Shown here: one piece after another, positions 43,434-54,121 of the stretch
How positions within the stretch are numbered: position 1 is the stretch's first letter
Layout of the letters: each line of letters begins with the position of its first letter
From: Cupriavidus necator A5-1
GTDB lineage: Bacteria; Pseudomonadota; Gammaproteobacteria; Burkholderiales; Burkholderiaceae
Direction of reading: 5' to 3'
DNA: 64,000 nucleotides
Assembly (NCBI RefSeq): GCF_000744095.1
Contig: NZ_JQLI01000008.1
Coordinates: 1,426,001 to 1,490,000, forward strand
Notes under the pieces: model-generated
Databases searched by the model: none
Told to the model about the DNA's origin: nothing
The model's input: only the letters and a program-made list of their open reading frames with translations
Translations under genes and position numbers: made by a program

Positions 43434-44242
43434 TGTTTTTGTTCTGGATCTTTGTTGGCGGCGTTCTTGTCTGTCGCGGGCGCGGTGAGCCCCGCACGCG
43501 CGCGGCGCGCTTCCGCTTCATCGATCTGGGCCTGCACCGCGGGCGAAACGTTCTCCGTGTTGCGCGGTTGCACAGCATGCTGCTTCTGCCGGGCTCGCTC
43601 GATCGCGGCCTGAATGATGGCGCGCTTGCGTTCCTGCGCGGCGCGCGCGGCTTCGCTTTCCGGCGTTTCCGCCTGCACCGCGGCGAGCTTGGCCGCGGCC
43701 TTGGCGGCCAGGCGCGCGTCGTTCTCTTCGCGCTCGCGCACCAGCCGCGCCTTGCGCGCGAGGTAGCGCGCGTGCGCGGCATCGGCCTGTTCCTGCGACC
43801 ACGCGGCCCAACCGGTGCGCTCGCCGGTGACCGGGATCATGGCGATGCAGTCGACCGGGCAGGGGGCCACGCACAGGTCGCAGCCGGTGCACAGCTCGGG
43901 GATTACGGTATGCATCTGTTTGGCCGCGCCGGCGATGGCATCGACGGGGCAGGCCTGGATGCACAGCGTGCAGCCGATGCACAGGCTCTCGTCGATGTAC
44001 GCGACCGCGCGCGGCTGCTCGATGCCGCGCTCGGGATCGAGCGGCAGCGGTGCGACCTTCAGCACCGCTGCCAGGCGGCGCACCCCCTCCGCGCCGCCCG
44101 GCGGGCAGCGGTTGCAGGTGGCCTCGCCGCTGGCCATGGCTTCGGCGTAGGGGCGGCAGCCATTGAAGCCGCACTTGGTGCACTGGGTCTGCGGCAGCAG
44201 CGCCTCGATGCGGTCGGCAAGGGTCTGGACGGCGGGATTCAC
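43430..44242 (-). CDS. RnfB-like electron-transport ferredoxin (RsxB family, soluble form)
   Basis: The product is about 270 aa. The N-terminal CTKCGFNGCRPYAEA...CNRCPPGG binds a 4Fe-4S cluster; two ferredoxin motifs follow, CIGCTLCIQACP and CTGCDLCVAPCP. The last 100 residues are Ala/Arg/Glu-rich coiled coil (ARKARLVREREENDARLAAKAAAKL). Unlike classical RnfB no N-terminal membrane helix is present. No rnfACDGE genes are in the window. GTG 44242 was chosen just before the conserved region, because no ATG lies in frame nearby. Coupling to nth suggests electron supply to, or cluster repair of, that enzyme (inference). Confidence 0.85.
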   Translation of the reverse strand: MNPAVQTLADRIEALLPQTQCTKCGFNGCRPYAEAMASGEATCNRCPPGGAEGVRRLAAVLKVAPLPLDPERGIEQPRAVAYIDESLCIGCTLCIQACPVDAIAGAAKQMHTVIPELCTGCDLCVAPCPVDCIAMIPVTGERTGWAAWSQEQADAAHARYLARKARLVREREENDARLAAKAAAKLAAVQAETPESEAARAAQERKRAIIQAAIERARQKQHAVQPRNTENVSPAVQAQIDEAEARRARAGLTAPATDKNAANKDPEQKQ

Positions 44243-44546
44243 GGCAGCGGGCAGGAAATCAGGAGACAAAACCGGAAAAGGCACACGGTGGACAGGACAT
44301 GACAGGACATTGGCGGGGCGCTGTGCGTGCTTGGCGACATAACGCCCGCATAATCGGGCGAACAATAGGGGTGGACAATATGCCGGCGGGCCACTGCGGC
44401 CCCTGCAGGCTTCTGCGAGCCTTCGCGCCGCAAGGATTATCCCCGATTTCGCCGGCGGACAGAAACGGCGATGATGCGCGTCGCGCAGCCGGATTGCCGC
44501 ACTCCGGCCTGTGCCATAATCCGCGCAACGATCGACCAGCCACCCA
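44243..44546. other. Divergent intergenic region with an operator-like palindrome
   Basis: These 304 bases separate the RnfB-like gene (minus) from a TetR gene (plus). CGCCCG-CATAAT-CGGGCG at 44343-44360 is a perfect 6-bp inverted repeat around an AT-rich centre that could be a TetR operator. TTGCCG (44494-44499) and TAATCC (44517-44522), 17 bases apart, form a candidate promoter for the TetR gene. No gene is supported here. Confidence 0.45.
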
Positions 44547-45182
44547 ATGTCAACAGAGACCAAGACCAAACGCGACCCGGAAGGGACGCGCCGACGCATC
44601 CTCGCTGCGGCCACCGAGGAATTTGCCAAGGGGGGCCTGGCCGGCGCACGCGTCGACCAGATAGCCCGACGCGCGGAAACCAACGAGCGCATGCTGTATT
44701 ACTACTACGGCAGCAAGGAAGGGCTGTTCCTTGCTGTACTTGAGAAGCAATACGCGGAATTCCGCGCCGCCGAGGAGCAGCTCCACCTGGTCGACGAAGA
44801 CCCCGTGGCGGGCGTGCGCACCCTGGCGCGCTTTGTCTGGGACTGGTACTACGAGCACCCCGAATTCATCCGGCTGGTCAACAGCGAGAACCTGCACGAG
44901 GCCCGGCACCTGAAGAAGTCCGCGCAGCTGCAGCAGCTGATCAACCCGGTGGTGGACGTGCTGGCCGATGTGATCCGGCGCGGGCAGCAGCAGGGCGTGT
45001 TCCGCGACAATATCGACGTGCCGCAGTTCTACCTGACGATCTCCGCGCTGGGCTACTACGTGCTGTCCAACCGCTACACCATCAGCGCCGTGATCGGCCG
45101 CGACGTGGCCTCGCAGCATGAGCATGAGCGTTTTGCCGAGCTGCACTCAGAGATGCTGCTCTGTTACCTGAAGCGGCACTGA
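44547..45182 (+). CDS. TetR-family transcriptional regulator
   Basis: The product is 211 aa. The N-terminal DNA-binding domain is residues 12-60 (GTRRRILAAATEEFAKGGLAGARVDQIARRAETNERMLYYYYGSKEGLFLAVLEKQY). The C-terminal ligand domain (WDWYYEHPEFIRLVNSENLHEARHLKKS) matches the TetR_C group common in regulators of acyl-CoA or aromatic catabolism in Burkholderiales. It is convergent with the PHB depolymerase gene and shares its terminator. Its targets are unknown; the palindrome at 44343-44360 upstream suggests autoregulation. Confidence 0.93.
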   Translation: MSTETKTKRDPEGTRRRILAAATEEFAKGGLAGARVDQIARRAETNERMLYYYYGSKEGLFLAVLEKQYAEFRAAEEQLHLVDEDPVAGVRTLARFVWDWYYEHPEFIRLVNSENLHEARHLKKSAQLQQLINPVVDVLADVIRRGQQQGVFRDNIDVPQFYLTISALGYYVLSNRYTISAVIGRDVASQHEHERFAELHSEMLLCYLKRH

Positions 45183-45190
45183 ACGCGCAA

Positions 45191-45222
45191 GAAGAAACGC
45201 CCGCGATTGCGGGCGTTTTCTT
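45191..45222. terminator. Bidirectional rho-independent terminator
   Basis: AAACGCCCGC and GCGGGCGTTT form a 10-bp stem with a GATT loop, A-rich before and TTTTC-TTTT after, between the convergent TetR gene and PHB depolymerase gene. Confidence 0.9.
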
Positions 45223-45225
45223 TTG

Positions 45226-46515
45226 TTACTTGGCTGCGGCAGTGGCAGCTGCTGTAGCGGTGGCAGGTGTGGCCGGGTGGTACTTGCGGATGAAATCGCG
45301 CAGCAGCGGGTAGATGTCGTCGCGCCAGCGTCGGCCCGAGAAGATCCCGTAGTGGCCGCAACGTTCGGCGTTCAGGTGCTGCTTGCGGGCCTTGGGGATG
45401 CCGCTGCACAGGTCATGTGCAGCCGCGGTCTGGCCGGCGCCGGAGATATCGTCCAGCTCGCCCTCGATGGTCAGCAGCGCGGTGCTCTTGATGTCCTGCG
45501 GCCGCACCGGCTTGCCGTCGATGGCCCAGGTGCCGTTGGCCAGGCGGAATTCCTGGAACACTTCGCGGATGGTGTCGAGGTAGTAATCGGCGGCCATGTC
45601 GAGCACGGCGTTGTACTCGTCGTAGAAGCGCACATGGGCCTCGGCGTCGTCGGCATCGCCTTCGACCAGGCTCAGGTAGTAGTCATAGTGTGAGGAGAGG
45701 TGCCGGTCCGGGTTCATCGCCACGAAACCGGCATGCTGCAAGAAGCCCGGGTAGACGCGGCGGCCGTGGCCGGGATAGTTGGCCGGCACGGTGTAGATGA
45801 CGTTGTTCTCGAACCACTCGTAGGACTTGTTGATCGCCAGCGAGTTGACCGCGGTCGGGCTCTTCCGTGCGTCAATGGGGCCGCCCATCATCGTCATGGT
45901 GCGCGGCGTCTTCTCGCCGGCCGAGGCCATCAGCGAGATTGCGGCCAGCACGGGCACGGTCGGCTGGCATACCGAGATCACATGCAGGTTCTCGGCGCCG
46001 ATATGGCGGATGAATTCCTGGATGTAGTAGATGTAGTCCGACAGGTGGAACGCGCCCTGGTCGGCCGGCACCATGCGCGCGTCGATCCAGTCGGTGACGT
46101 AGACCTTGTGGTCTTGCAGCAGTGTGCGCACCGTATCGCGCAGCAGCGTGGCGTGGTGGCCCGACAGCGGCGCGCACACCAGTACCACCGGCTCATCCTT
46201 CAGCAGCTTGATGGTTTCCGGGTCGTCGGCATAACGCTTGAAGCGCAACAGCTTGCAGAAAGGCTTTTCCAGCACCGTCTGTTCGACGATGGGGATGTCG
46301 CGGCCGTTGGAGCGCACCGACTTGATGTCGAACGCCGGCTTTTCGTATTCCTTGCCGAGTCGGTACAGCAGTTCATAGCCGGCTGCCAGGCGGGGGGCGC
46401 CAGGAACCAGCGACATCGGGCTGAGGGGGTTGGTGAAGGTCTTGGCGGTCGCCTGGGCCCACGCGGTCAGTGGGTGCAGGATCGAGCGCTGGAACTCATG
46501 CAATTGGTAGAGCAT
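45226..46515 (-). CDS. phaZ: Intracellular polyhydroxybutyrate depolymerase (PhaZ1 type)
   Basis: The product is 429 aa. The catalytic triad of the R. eutropha intracellular enzyme is at the expected numbering: Cys183 in VISVCQPTV, Asp355 in EGELDDISG, His388 in ERCGHYGIF. It uses Cys in place of Ser and mobilises amorphous PHB in cytoplasmic granules. The N-terminal MLYQLHEFQRSILHPLTAWAQATAK is family-typical. The last 15 residues are an Ala/Thr repeat (ATPATATAAATAAAK) of variable character. The upstream region has several GTAC-containing palindromes. Confidence 0.95.
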   Translation of the reverse strand: MLYQLHEFQRSILHPLTAWAQATAKTFTNPLSPMSLVPGAPRLAAGYELLYRLGKEYEKPAFDIKSVRSNGRDIPIVEQTVLEKPFCKLLRFKRYADDPETIKLLKDEPVVLVCAPLSGHHATLLRDTVRTLLQDHKVYVTDWIDARMVPADQGAFHLSDYIYYIQEFIRHIGAENLHVISVCQPTVPVLAAISLMASAGEKTPRTMTMMGGPIDARKSPTAVNSLAINKSYEWFENNVIYTVPANYPGHGRRVYPGFLQHAGFVAMNPDRHLSSHYDYYLSLVEGDADDAEAHVRFYDEYNAVLDMAADYYLDTIREVFQEFRLANGTWAIDGKPVRPQDIKSTALLTIEGELDDISGAGQTAAAHDLCSGIPKARKQHLNAERCGHYGIFSGRRWRDDIYPLLRDFIRKYHPATPATATAAATAAAK

Positions 46516-46873
46516 GCCGTTTCTGCCTGGGTCTTACAAAGAAATACGTACCACCAAGTACTAATGTACTGACAATACACCTTGAATCGTGGCGCCGATT
46601 ATGCCCTTAATCGAACGGCCGTGCTGACGATCGTGCTGTGCAGCATATACCTTAAGGTACATGCATCTCCGCGAAAAACAATACGACAAAGGCCTGATTT
46701 CCGGATGACATCCGGCCTAAAAAACGCAAACAAATGCAAAAAGCGGCCGAAGCCGCTTTTTTTGTGTTGCTTTGTGATCTTCTCGGCAGTCACCCGGTAA
46801 GGGGTGCCCGCGAAAATCAGCCATTTCCGACCGCAGGAATCATCCTTTCCTGACGGCCGGAATGCGCATCGTC
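46516..46873. other. Region between phaZ and the aromatic aminotransferase, with palindromes and a terminator
   Basis: These 358 bases are visibly AT-richer than the neighbours. AGTAC-TAAT-GTACT (46557-46570) and TACCTTAAGGTA (about 46648-46659) are perfect palindromes upstream of the minus-strand phaZ gene; TTGTCA on the minus strand nearby could be a -35. CCGGAT-GAC-ATCCGG (about 46701-46715) is a small hairpin. The strong terminator at 46738-46765 belongs to the aminotransferase. No gene is supported. Confidence 0.5.
46738..46765. terminator. Rho-independent terminator
   Basis: AAAAAGCGGC and GCCGCTTTTT flank a CGAA loop, with T-runs on both strands. It lies about 110 bases beyond the aromatic aminotransferase stop (minus strand). 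Confidence 0.88.
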
Positions 46874-48070
46874 TTACATTACCGCCGCGATCGCATCGAC
46901 GACCGCGTCGATATTGCGGCTGTTCAGCGCTGCCACGCAGATACGGCCGGTACCGACGGCGTAGATGCCGTGCTCGTTGCGCAGGCGGTCGACCTGGGCC
47001 GAGGTCAGGCCCGAGTACGAGAACATGCCGCGCTGCGCCTTGACAAAGGAGAAGTCGCCCGGCACGCCCTTGGCGGCCAGCTTGTCCACCAGCGCGTGGC
47101 GCATCAGCTTGATGCGGTCGCGCATCTCGGCCAGTTCTTCTTCCCACATGGCGCGCAGTTCCGGGCTGTTCAGCACGGTGGCGACCACGGTGCCGCCGTG
47201 CGTCGGCGGGTTGGAGTAGTTGGTGCGGATCACGCGCTTGACCTGCGACATCACGCGCTGCGCTTCTTCCTTGCCGGTGGTGACGATCGACAGCGCGCCC
47301 ACGCGCTCGCCGTACAGCGAGAAGCTCTTGGAGAACGAGCTCGACACGAAGAAGGGCAGGCCGGAGTCGGCGAACACGCGCACCGCGGCGCCGTCGGCGT
47401 CGATGCCGTCGGCAAAGCCCTGGTAGGCCATGTCCAGGAACGGGATCAGGTTGCGTTCCTTGACCAGCTCGACCACCTGCTTCCACTGCTCGGGCGACAG
47501 GTCCACGCCGGTCGGGTTGTGGCAGCAGGCGTGCAGCACGACGATGGTGTTGGCTGGGTACGACTTCAGCGATTCCACCATGCCGGCGAAGTTCAGGCCG
47601 TGGCTGGGGGCGTCGTAGTAGGTGTAGTTGACCACCGGGAAGCCGGCGGCTTCGAACAGCGCGCGGTGGTTCTCCCAGCTCGGGTCGCTGATGGCGACCT
47701 TGGCGTCCGGGTACAGGCGCTTCAGGAAGTCGGCGCCGATCTTCAGCGCGCCGGTGCCGCCGAGTGCCTGGGCCGTCACCACGCGGCCTTCCGTGATCAG
47801 CGGCGATTCCTTGCCGAACAGCAGCGTCTGCACGGCCTGGTCATAGGCGGCAATGCCTTCGATCGGCAGGTAGCCACGCGGCGTGGCGGTGGTCAGGCGG
47901 GCCTTTTCTGCCTCCTGGACGGCGCGCAGCAGGGGGATTTTCCCTTCGTCGGTGAAGTACACGCCAACGCCCAGGTTGACCTTGGTCGGGCGGGTATCGG
48001 CATTGAAGGCTTCGTTGAGGCCCAGGATCGGGTCGCGCGGGGCCATCTCGACGGCAGAAAACAAACTCAT
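46874..48070 (-). CDS. tyrB: Aromatic/aspartate aminotransferase (TyrB/AspC family)
   Basis: The product is 398 aa (E. coli TyrB 397). MSLFSAVEMAPRDPILGLNEAFNADTRPTKVNLGVGVYFTDEGKIPLL is the family N-terminus; HACCHNPTGVDLSPEQW carries the cofactor Asn, DMAYQGFADG the PLP Asp/Tyr, and SSSFSKSFSLYGERVGAL the Schiff-base Lys and phosphate Arg. It transaminates tyrosine, phenylalanine or aspartate with 2-oxoglutarate. TyrB and AspC cannot be separated by eye. It is divergent from uvrB. Confidence 0.92.
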   Translation of the reverse strand: MSLFSAVEMAPRDPILGLNEAFNADTRPTKVNLGVGVYFTDEGKIPLLRAVQEAEKARLTTATPRGYLPIEGIAAYDQAVQTLLFGKESPLITEGRVVTAQALGGTGALKIGADFLKRLYPDAKVAISDPSWENHRALFEAAGFPVVNYTYYDAPSHGLNFAGMVESLKSYPANTIVVLHACCHNPTGVDLSPEQWKQVVELVKERNLIPFLDMAYQGFADGIDADGAAVRVFADSGLPFFVSSSFSKSFSLYGERVGALSIVTTGKEEAQRVMSQVKRVIRTNYSNPPTHGGTVVATVLNSPELRAMWEEELAEMRDRIKLMRHALVDKLAAKGVPGDFSFVKAQRGMFSYSGLTSAQVDRLRNEHGIYAVGTGRICVAALNSRNIDAVVDAIAAVM

Positions 48071-48256
48071 TTGGAATCTCGTGGTCGGCTATGTAAGAAA
48101 ACGGGAAGGCGTAGAATGCTCCGGACTGCGCTGGGGGCTGCCAGGCCCCCGTTACTCTTCCGGCTTGAAGCGGGGGCTGACAACCCCAAGATTCTAGCGT
48201 ATCCGCCCCGTATTCCTGAGGTATTTCCCTAATTCCGCCCGTTAATTCGCCCCCTT

Positions 48257-50341
<2,085 letters not shown>

Positions 50342-50406
50342 TGTGCGATGGCGGCCGGTCCGGCTCGCCTATAGTGAAATGCGTCACACCTGAACGGAGA
50401 CGCGTC

Positions 50407-50706
50407 ATGGTCAAGCTTGGACTGTGGGTACCGCTGGAAGCCAGGCCCGGCAAGGAGCAGGAAGTCGAGCAGTTCCTGCGCGACGCCGCGGCGCTGGTAG
50501 AGCAGGAGGCCGGCACCACGGCCTGGTTTGCGCTGCGGCTGGGCGCGTCGATGTTCGGTATCTTCGATGCCTTTGCCGACGAGTCCGCGCGCGAGGCGCA
50601 TCTGGGCGGCAAGGTCGCGGTGGCGCTGATGGCGAAGGCGCCGGACCTGTTCGTGGACACGCCGCCGATCCAGAGGCTGGAGGTGCTGGCGGCCAAGCTG
50701 CCCTGA
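50407..50706 (+). CDS. Putative quinol monooxygenase / ABM-domain protein
   Basis: The product is 99 aa. VKLGLWVPLEARPGKEQEVEQFLRDAAALVEQEAGTTAWFALRLGASMFGIFDAFADESAREAHL shows the dimeric alpha/beta-barrel (ABM, YgiN-like) pattern with the family's pattern of ending around HL/AHLGG. Such proteins act as cofactor-free monooxygenases or stress proteins. It follows uvrB by 65 bases. GGAG precedes the ATG. Activity is not shown by the sequence. Confidence 0.8.
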   Translation: MVKLGLWVPLEARPGKEQEVEQFLRDAAALVEQEAGTTAWFALRLGASMFGIFDAFADESAREAHLGGKVAVALMAKAPDLFVDTPPIQRLEVLAAKLP

Positions 50707-50728
50707 TGCCCACGGACGAGGAGCTACG

Positions 50729-50950
50729 ATGGAACGCCAGTTCGAATACGGCGGCTACGCGGTTGTGGTCTGCGCGGTGCCGAACGCCGCCGGCGGGTTT
50801 GCGGCCCAACTGCGCATCGCCGACGCCTTCGGCGAGCAAGCCGGGCCCACCTACGAGGCGATTGCGGGCGATGCGCCCACGCCCGAAGCGGCCGTCGCCA
50901 TGGCGGAAGCCGCCGCCATGCGGGCCATCGACGCGGGCGAGGTCAACTAG
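50729..50950 (+). CDS. Small hypothetical protein
   Basis: The product is 73 aa, acidic and Ala-rich: MERQFEYGGYAVVVCAVPNAAGGFAAQLRIADAFG, then a helical tail AAVAMAEAAAMRAIDAGEVN. GAGGAG precedes the ATG. The beta-strand-plus-helix layout suggests a small soluble fold. I do not recognise the family. It sits 22 bases after the ABM gene and 40 before the next small gene, so the three may share a transcript. Confidence 0.65.
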   Translation: MERQFEYGGYAVVVCAVPNAAGGFAAQLRIADAFGEQAGPTYEAIAGDAPTPEAAVAMAEAAAMRAIDAGEVN

Positions 50951-50990
50951 CCGCGCCAGTCCCGCGTCCCCACTTCCCGAGGAGAACACG

Positions 50991-51233
50991 ATGCCCGACA
51001 TCGGCGAATGGAAGAAAAAAGTCTATGAAACTCACGAGGTGCAGGTCCAGGTCAAGCCGCGCTCGCAGAGCGAATGGACCTACACCGTGCGCGTCTGCCG
51101 CCCGGGCACCAATATCCGCGCGGCCGGCACGCTGAGCGAAAGCTCCCGCATCACCGATCACTACAAGTCGGCCGAGGCCGCCGAGATCGCCGGCTTTGCG
51201 CACGGCGAGCGGCTGGCCAAGCAACTGGCCTAG
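50991..51233 (+). CDS. Small hypothetical protein
   Basis: The product is 80 aa: MPDIGEWKKKVYETHEVQVQVKPRSQSEWTYTVRVC, followed by TDHYKSAEAAEIAGFAHGERLAKQLA. GAGGAGA lies 6-12 bases before the ATG. The strand-strand-helix pattern resembles that of the preceding 73-aa protein (beta strands followed by an Ala-rich helix with an ...AA.IAG motif), so the two may be distant relatives. Family unknown. Confidence 0.65.
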   Translation: MPDIGEWKKKVYETHEVQVQVKPRSQSEWTYTVRVCRPGTNIRAAGTLSESSRITDHYKSAEAAEIAGFAHGERLAKQLA

Positions 51234-51410
51234 GCGCCAGCGACACCGGTGGCCTGTGTGTCGCCGGCGCCGGCGGGGCGGCACTGCGCTCTCGCGCGGC
51301 GGACGGATGCGCCAGCGGCGCGCGCCGCAGCGGGTAGAATTGCGCCTGCTTGCCGGTCGCCGCCGGACGCCAGCATCCCCCGCCATTCCTCCCCTCGAAG
51401 TCGTGATCCG

Positions 51411-51899
51411 ATGAAGAAATACGCCATCCTGATGTGCTGCATGGGAAACATCTGTCGTTCGCCGACGGCGGAGGCCGTGCTGCGCGCCAAGCTGGCGGCA
51501 GCCGGGCTGGAGCCGCTGGTCGAACTGGATTCGGCCGGCACGCACGAATACCACCTCGGCCGCGCGCCTGACCCGCGCACCCAGCGCCACGCGCTGCAAC
51601 GCGGCTATGACCTGTCGGCGCTGCGTGCCCGCAAGGTAGGCGTGCCCGACTTCGACCGCTTCGACCTGATCCTGGCGATGGACAGAGAGAACCTGGTGGG
51701 CCTGACCCGGCTGCGCCCCGACGCCGCCGACAGGGTGCGCCTGCTGATGAGCTTCGCCACCCGCCACGACGCCGACGAAGTGCCGGATCCGTACTACGGC
51801 GAGGGCGACGGCTTCGAGCGCGTGCTCGACTACATCGAGGACGCCTGCGACGGCCTGGTCGAGATGCTGCGCCAGCGCCTGCAAGACGACGCCGGCTGA
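51411..51899 (+). CDS. Low-molecular-weight protein-tyrosine phosphatase
   Basis: The product is 162 aa. MCCMGNICRSPTAEAVL contains the C-x5-R phosphate loop, with Cys10 or 11 as nucleophile, and EVPDPYYGEGDGFERVLDYIEDACDGL contains the general-acid Asp in DPYY. The family dephosphorylates tyrosine-phosphorylated proteins and, in bacteria, the kinase that drives exopolysaccharide export. No tyrosine-kinase or polysaccharide genes are nearby. The ATG at 51411 was set by the conserved MKKYAILMCC start; a longer frame runs upstream. Confidence 0.93.
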   Translation: MKKYAILMCCMGNICRSPTAEAVLRAKLAAAGLEPLVELDSAGTHEYHLGRAPDPRTQRHALQRGYDLSALRARKVGVPDFDRFDLILAMDRENLVGLTRLRPDAADRVRLLMSFATRHDADEVPDPYYGEGDGFERVLDYIEDACDGLVEMLRQRLQDDAG

Positions 51900-51997
51900 T
51901 CCCGGCGCCCGTTTTACTCCCCCTTCAGCTATCGGCGAGCGGCCCACGCCGCGACGCCACGCGCGCCGCGGCCGGCGGCCCGATCTCACGAGAATTC

Positions 51998-54106
51998 ATG
52001 CTTCGCAACCTGTTCCGCAAATGGCGCGAATCACGCAATGCCAGCCTGCAGCTCGACACCATCCTGGCGGCGGCCGATCCGGAAGCGCCGCTGGCGGACT
52101 GCAACGGCTGGCTGATCGAGCTGGGGTACTGGATCCGCCGCGACGGCGGGCTCGGCGCCGCGGGCGACGGCCAGGAGTCCGGCGCGGACCGCAGCCACCC
52201 CGAGCACGTGCGGCTGCGCTACCTGCTGCAGGTGCTGGAGCGCCATCCGGACTGGGCCGAACGCTTTGCGCTGACGGTGCGCAGCATCGTGCGCGAGAAC
52301 GATCCCACCGGCCTGTTCTGCGATACCGGCGTGGCGCTGCATCCGGGCTTTGTCAGCGAGATGGTCAGCCGGCTGCAGGACCGCTTCCTGCCGCCGCCGC
52401 CCAATCTCAGCGACATGGCCGGCCTGTTCGCCCTCGTGTTCGTCGGTGACGAGGACGCCGAGTGGGTCGAGGCCATCGACGATGAGCTGATGGCGCGGTT
52501 TGCGCGCGTGCTGCACGCCGGCAGCGCGGACAGCGAGCGCGGCGGCATGGCGCAGTATCGCCAGGCGCTGGGCCAGGCGCTGGGCCAGACCCTGGTCACC
52601 AGTATCGCCGTGCTGGTGAGCCAGGTGCGCGCCACCGGCCTGAGCCAGGCGATCCGCTCGCGGCTGCAGGGCCGGGTGGAAGACACCCCGTTTTTCCGCC
52701 TGGACGAGGCCGTGCAGGCGCTGCGCGAAGAGGGGCTGCAACGCGACGACGACAGCTTTGGCCAGCGCCTGAACTACTTCCGCGGGCTGCTGGACGGCTG
52801 CCATGCCGCTGCCCGCCATGTCTACGAGGACCTGGAAGAGAACGGCGTATCGATCGAGGTGGTGTTCCAGATCGAACGCATGAAGGTGCAGCTCCACCGC
52901 ATCGAACTGCTGCTGGCCGCCTGGGTCGAGCCCGGGCGCCCCGGCATGCATGCGCACCTGGTGGCCGAGCTGATTCGCTCGACACAGGCGCGCCGCAGCC
53001 TCTCGCACCTGGCCGCCACCTCGTTCGCGCAGCTGGCGCGCAAGGTAGTCGAGCGCTCGGCCGAAACCGGCGAGCACTACATCACGCGCGACCGCAAGGA
53101 GTACGCCGAACTGGTGCGCGCCGCGGCCGGCGGCGGCCTGATCACGGTCGCCACGGTGTACCTGAAGTTCATGATCTACGGCCTGCACCTGGACAAGTTC
53201 AGCGAAGGCCTGCTGGCCTCGCTCAACTACGCGGGCAGCTTCCTGACCATTCACTTCGCGCATTTCACGCTGGCGACCAAGCAGCCGGCCATGACCGGGC
53301 CCGCGCTGGCGCACCGGCTCGACGGGGCGGGGCGGCCGGAAGGACGCGAGGCCTTTGTCGACGACACCGTCGCCATGATCCGCTCCAATGCCGCGGCCAT
53401 CGTCGGCAATCTGGCGGTCGTGTTCCCGGTGGCTCTGGCGATCCAGTGGCTCGCGCACAAACTGCTGGGCGCCAACCTGATCACGCCGGCCAAGGCCATC
53501 GCCACCATCGAGTCGTTCTCGATCCTGGGGCCGACGCCGCTCTATGCCGCGTTCACCGGCGTGCTGCTGTGGCTGTCCAGCCTGGTCGCCGGCTGGGCCG
53601 ACAACTGGTTTGCATTGCATCGGGTGCACGACGTGATGGCGTACAACCGGCGCCTGCAATACGTTCTTGGTGCACGCGGCGCCACCCGCCTGGCGGATTT
53701 CTGGAAGCGCAACCTGTCAGGCATCGTCGCCAATGTGTCGTTGGGCTTCCTGCTGGGGCTGGGGCCGGAGATCCTGAGCTTCTTCGGGCCGCATATGGAA
53801 GTGCGCCATGTGACGCTGTCGACCGGCTCGGTCGGCACGGCGATCGGCGTCCTGGGTGTTGATGCGCTGCGCATGCCGTCACTTTGGCTGGCGGTGGCTG
53901 GGATCGCGCTGATGGGGGTGCTGAACGTCGCGGTGAGCTTTGCGCTGGCGTTCAATATGGCGCTGCGGTCACGCAACCTGCGTCGCGTGGATCGGGCCGA
54001 ACTGAGCCGGGCCGTGCGGCGGCGCATCCTGAAACAGCCGCTGTCGCTGGTGATGCCGCCGCGCGTGGCAGGCCCGGAAACGGCCGCGGGCGGCCGGGAG
54101 GCTTGA
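51998..54106 (+). CDS. COG4389 'site-specific recombinase' family membrane protein
   Basis: The product is 702 aa. The N-terminal 370 residues are hydrophilic and helical (WIRRDGGLG... LRYLLQVLERHPDWAERFALTVRSIV); the C-terminal half has about six membrane helices (VATVYLKFMIYGLHL, AIVGNLAVVFPVALAIQWLAHKLLG, LYAAFTGVLLWLSSLVAGWADNWF, ALMGVLNVAVSFALAFNMALRSRNL). The family is called a recombinase after Neisseria Gcr, but I see no tyrosine-, serine- or DDE-recombinase motif, and a membrane protein is an odd recombinase. It sits just upstream of iscR. Function unknown. Confidence 0.75.
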   Translation: MLRNLFRKWRESRNASLQLDTILAAADPEAPLADCNGWLIELGYWIRRDGGLGAAGDGQESGADRSHPEHVRLRYLLQVLERHPDWAERFALTVRSIVRENDPTGLFCDTGVALHPGFVSEMVSRLQDRFLPPPPNLSDMAGLFALVFVGDEDAEWVEAIDDELMARFARVLHAGSADSERGGMAQYRQALGQALGQTLVTSIAVLVSQVRATGLSQAIRSRLQGRVEDTPFFRLDEAVQALREEGLQRDDDSFGQRLNYFRGLLDGCHAAARHVYEDLEENGVSIEVVFQIERMKVQLHRIELLLAAWVEPGRPGMHAHLVAELIRSTQARRSLSHLAATSFAQLARKVVERSAETGEHYITRDRKEYAELVRAAAGGGLITVATVYLKFMIYGLHLDKFSEGLLASLNYAGSFLTIHFAHFTLATKQPAMTGPALAHRLDGAGRPEGREAFVDDTVAMIRSNAAAIVGNLAVVFPVALAIQWLAHKLLGANLITPAKAIATIESFSILGPTPLYAAFTGVLLWLSSLVAGWADNWFALHRVHDVMAYNRRLQYVLGARGATRLADFWKRNLSGIVANVSLGFLLGLGPEILSFFGPHMEVRHVTLSTGSVGTAIGVLGVDALRMPSLWLAVAGIALMGVLNVAVSFALAFNMALRSRNLRRVDRAELSRAVRRRILKQPLSLVMPPRVAGPETAAGGREA

Positions 54107-54121
54107 TGCACTGCGGGAGGG

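Noticed and set aside
48071..48256. LexA box before uvrB
   Set aside because: No CTGT-N8-ACAG pattern seen; only a G/C-rich palindrome of unclear meaning.
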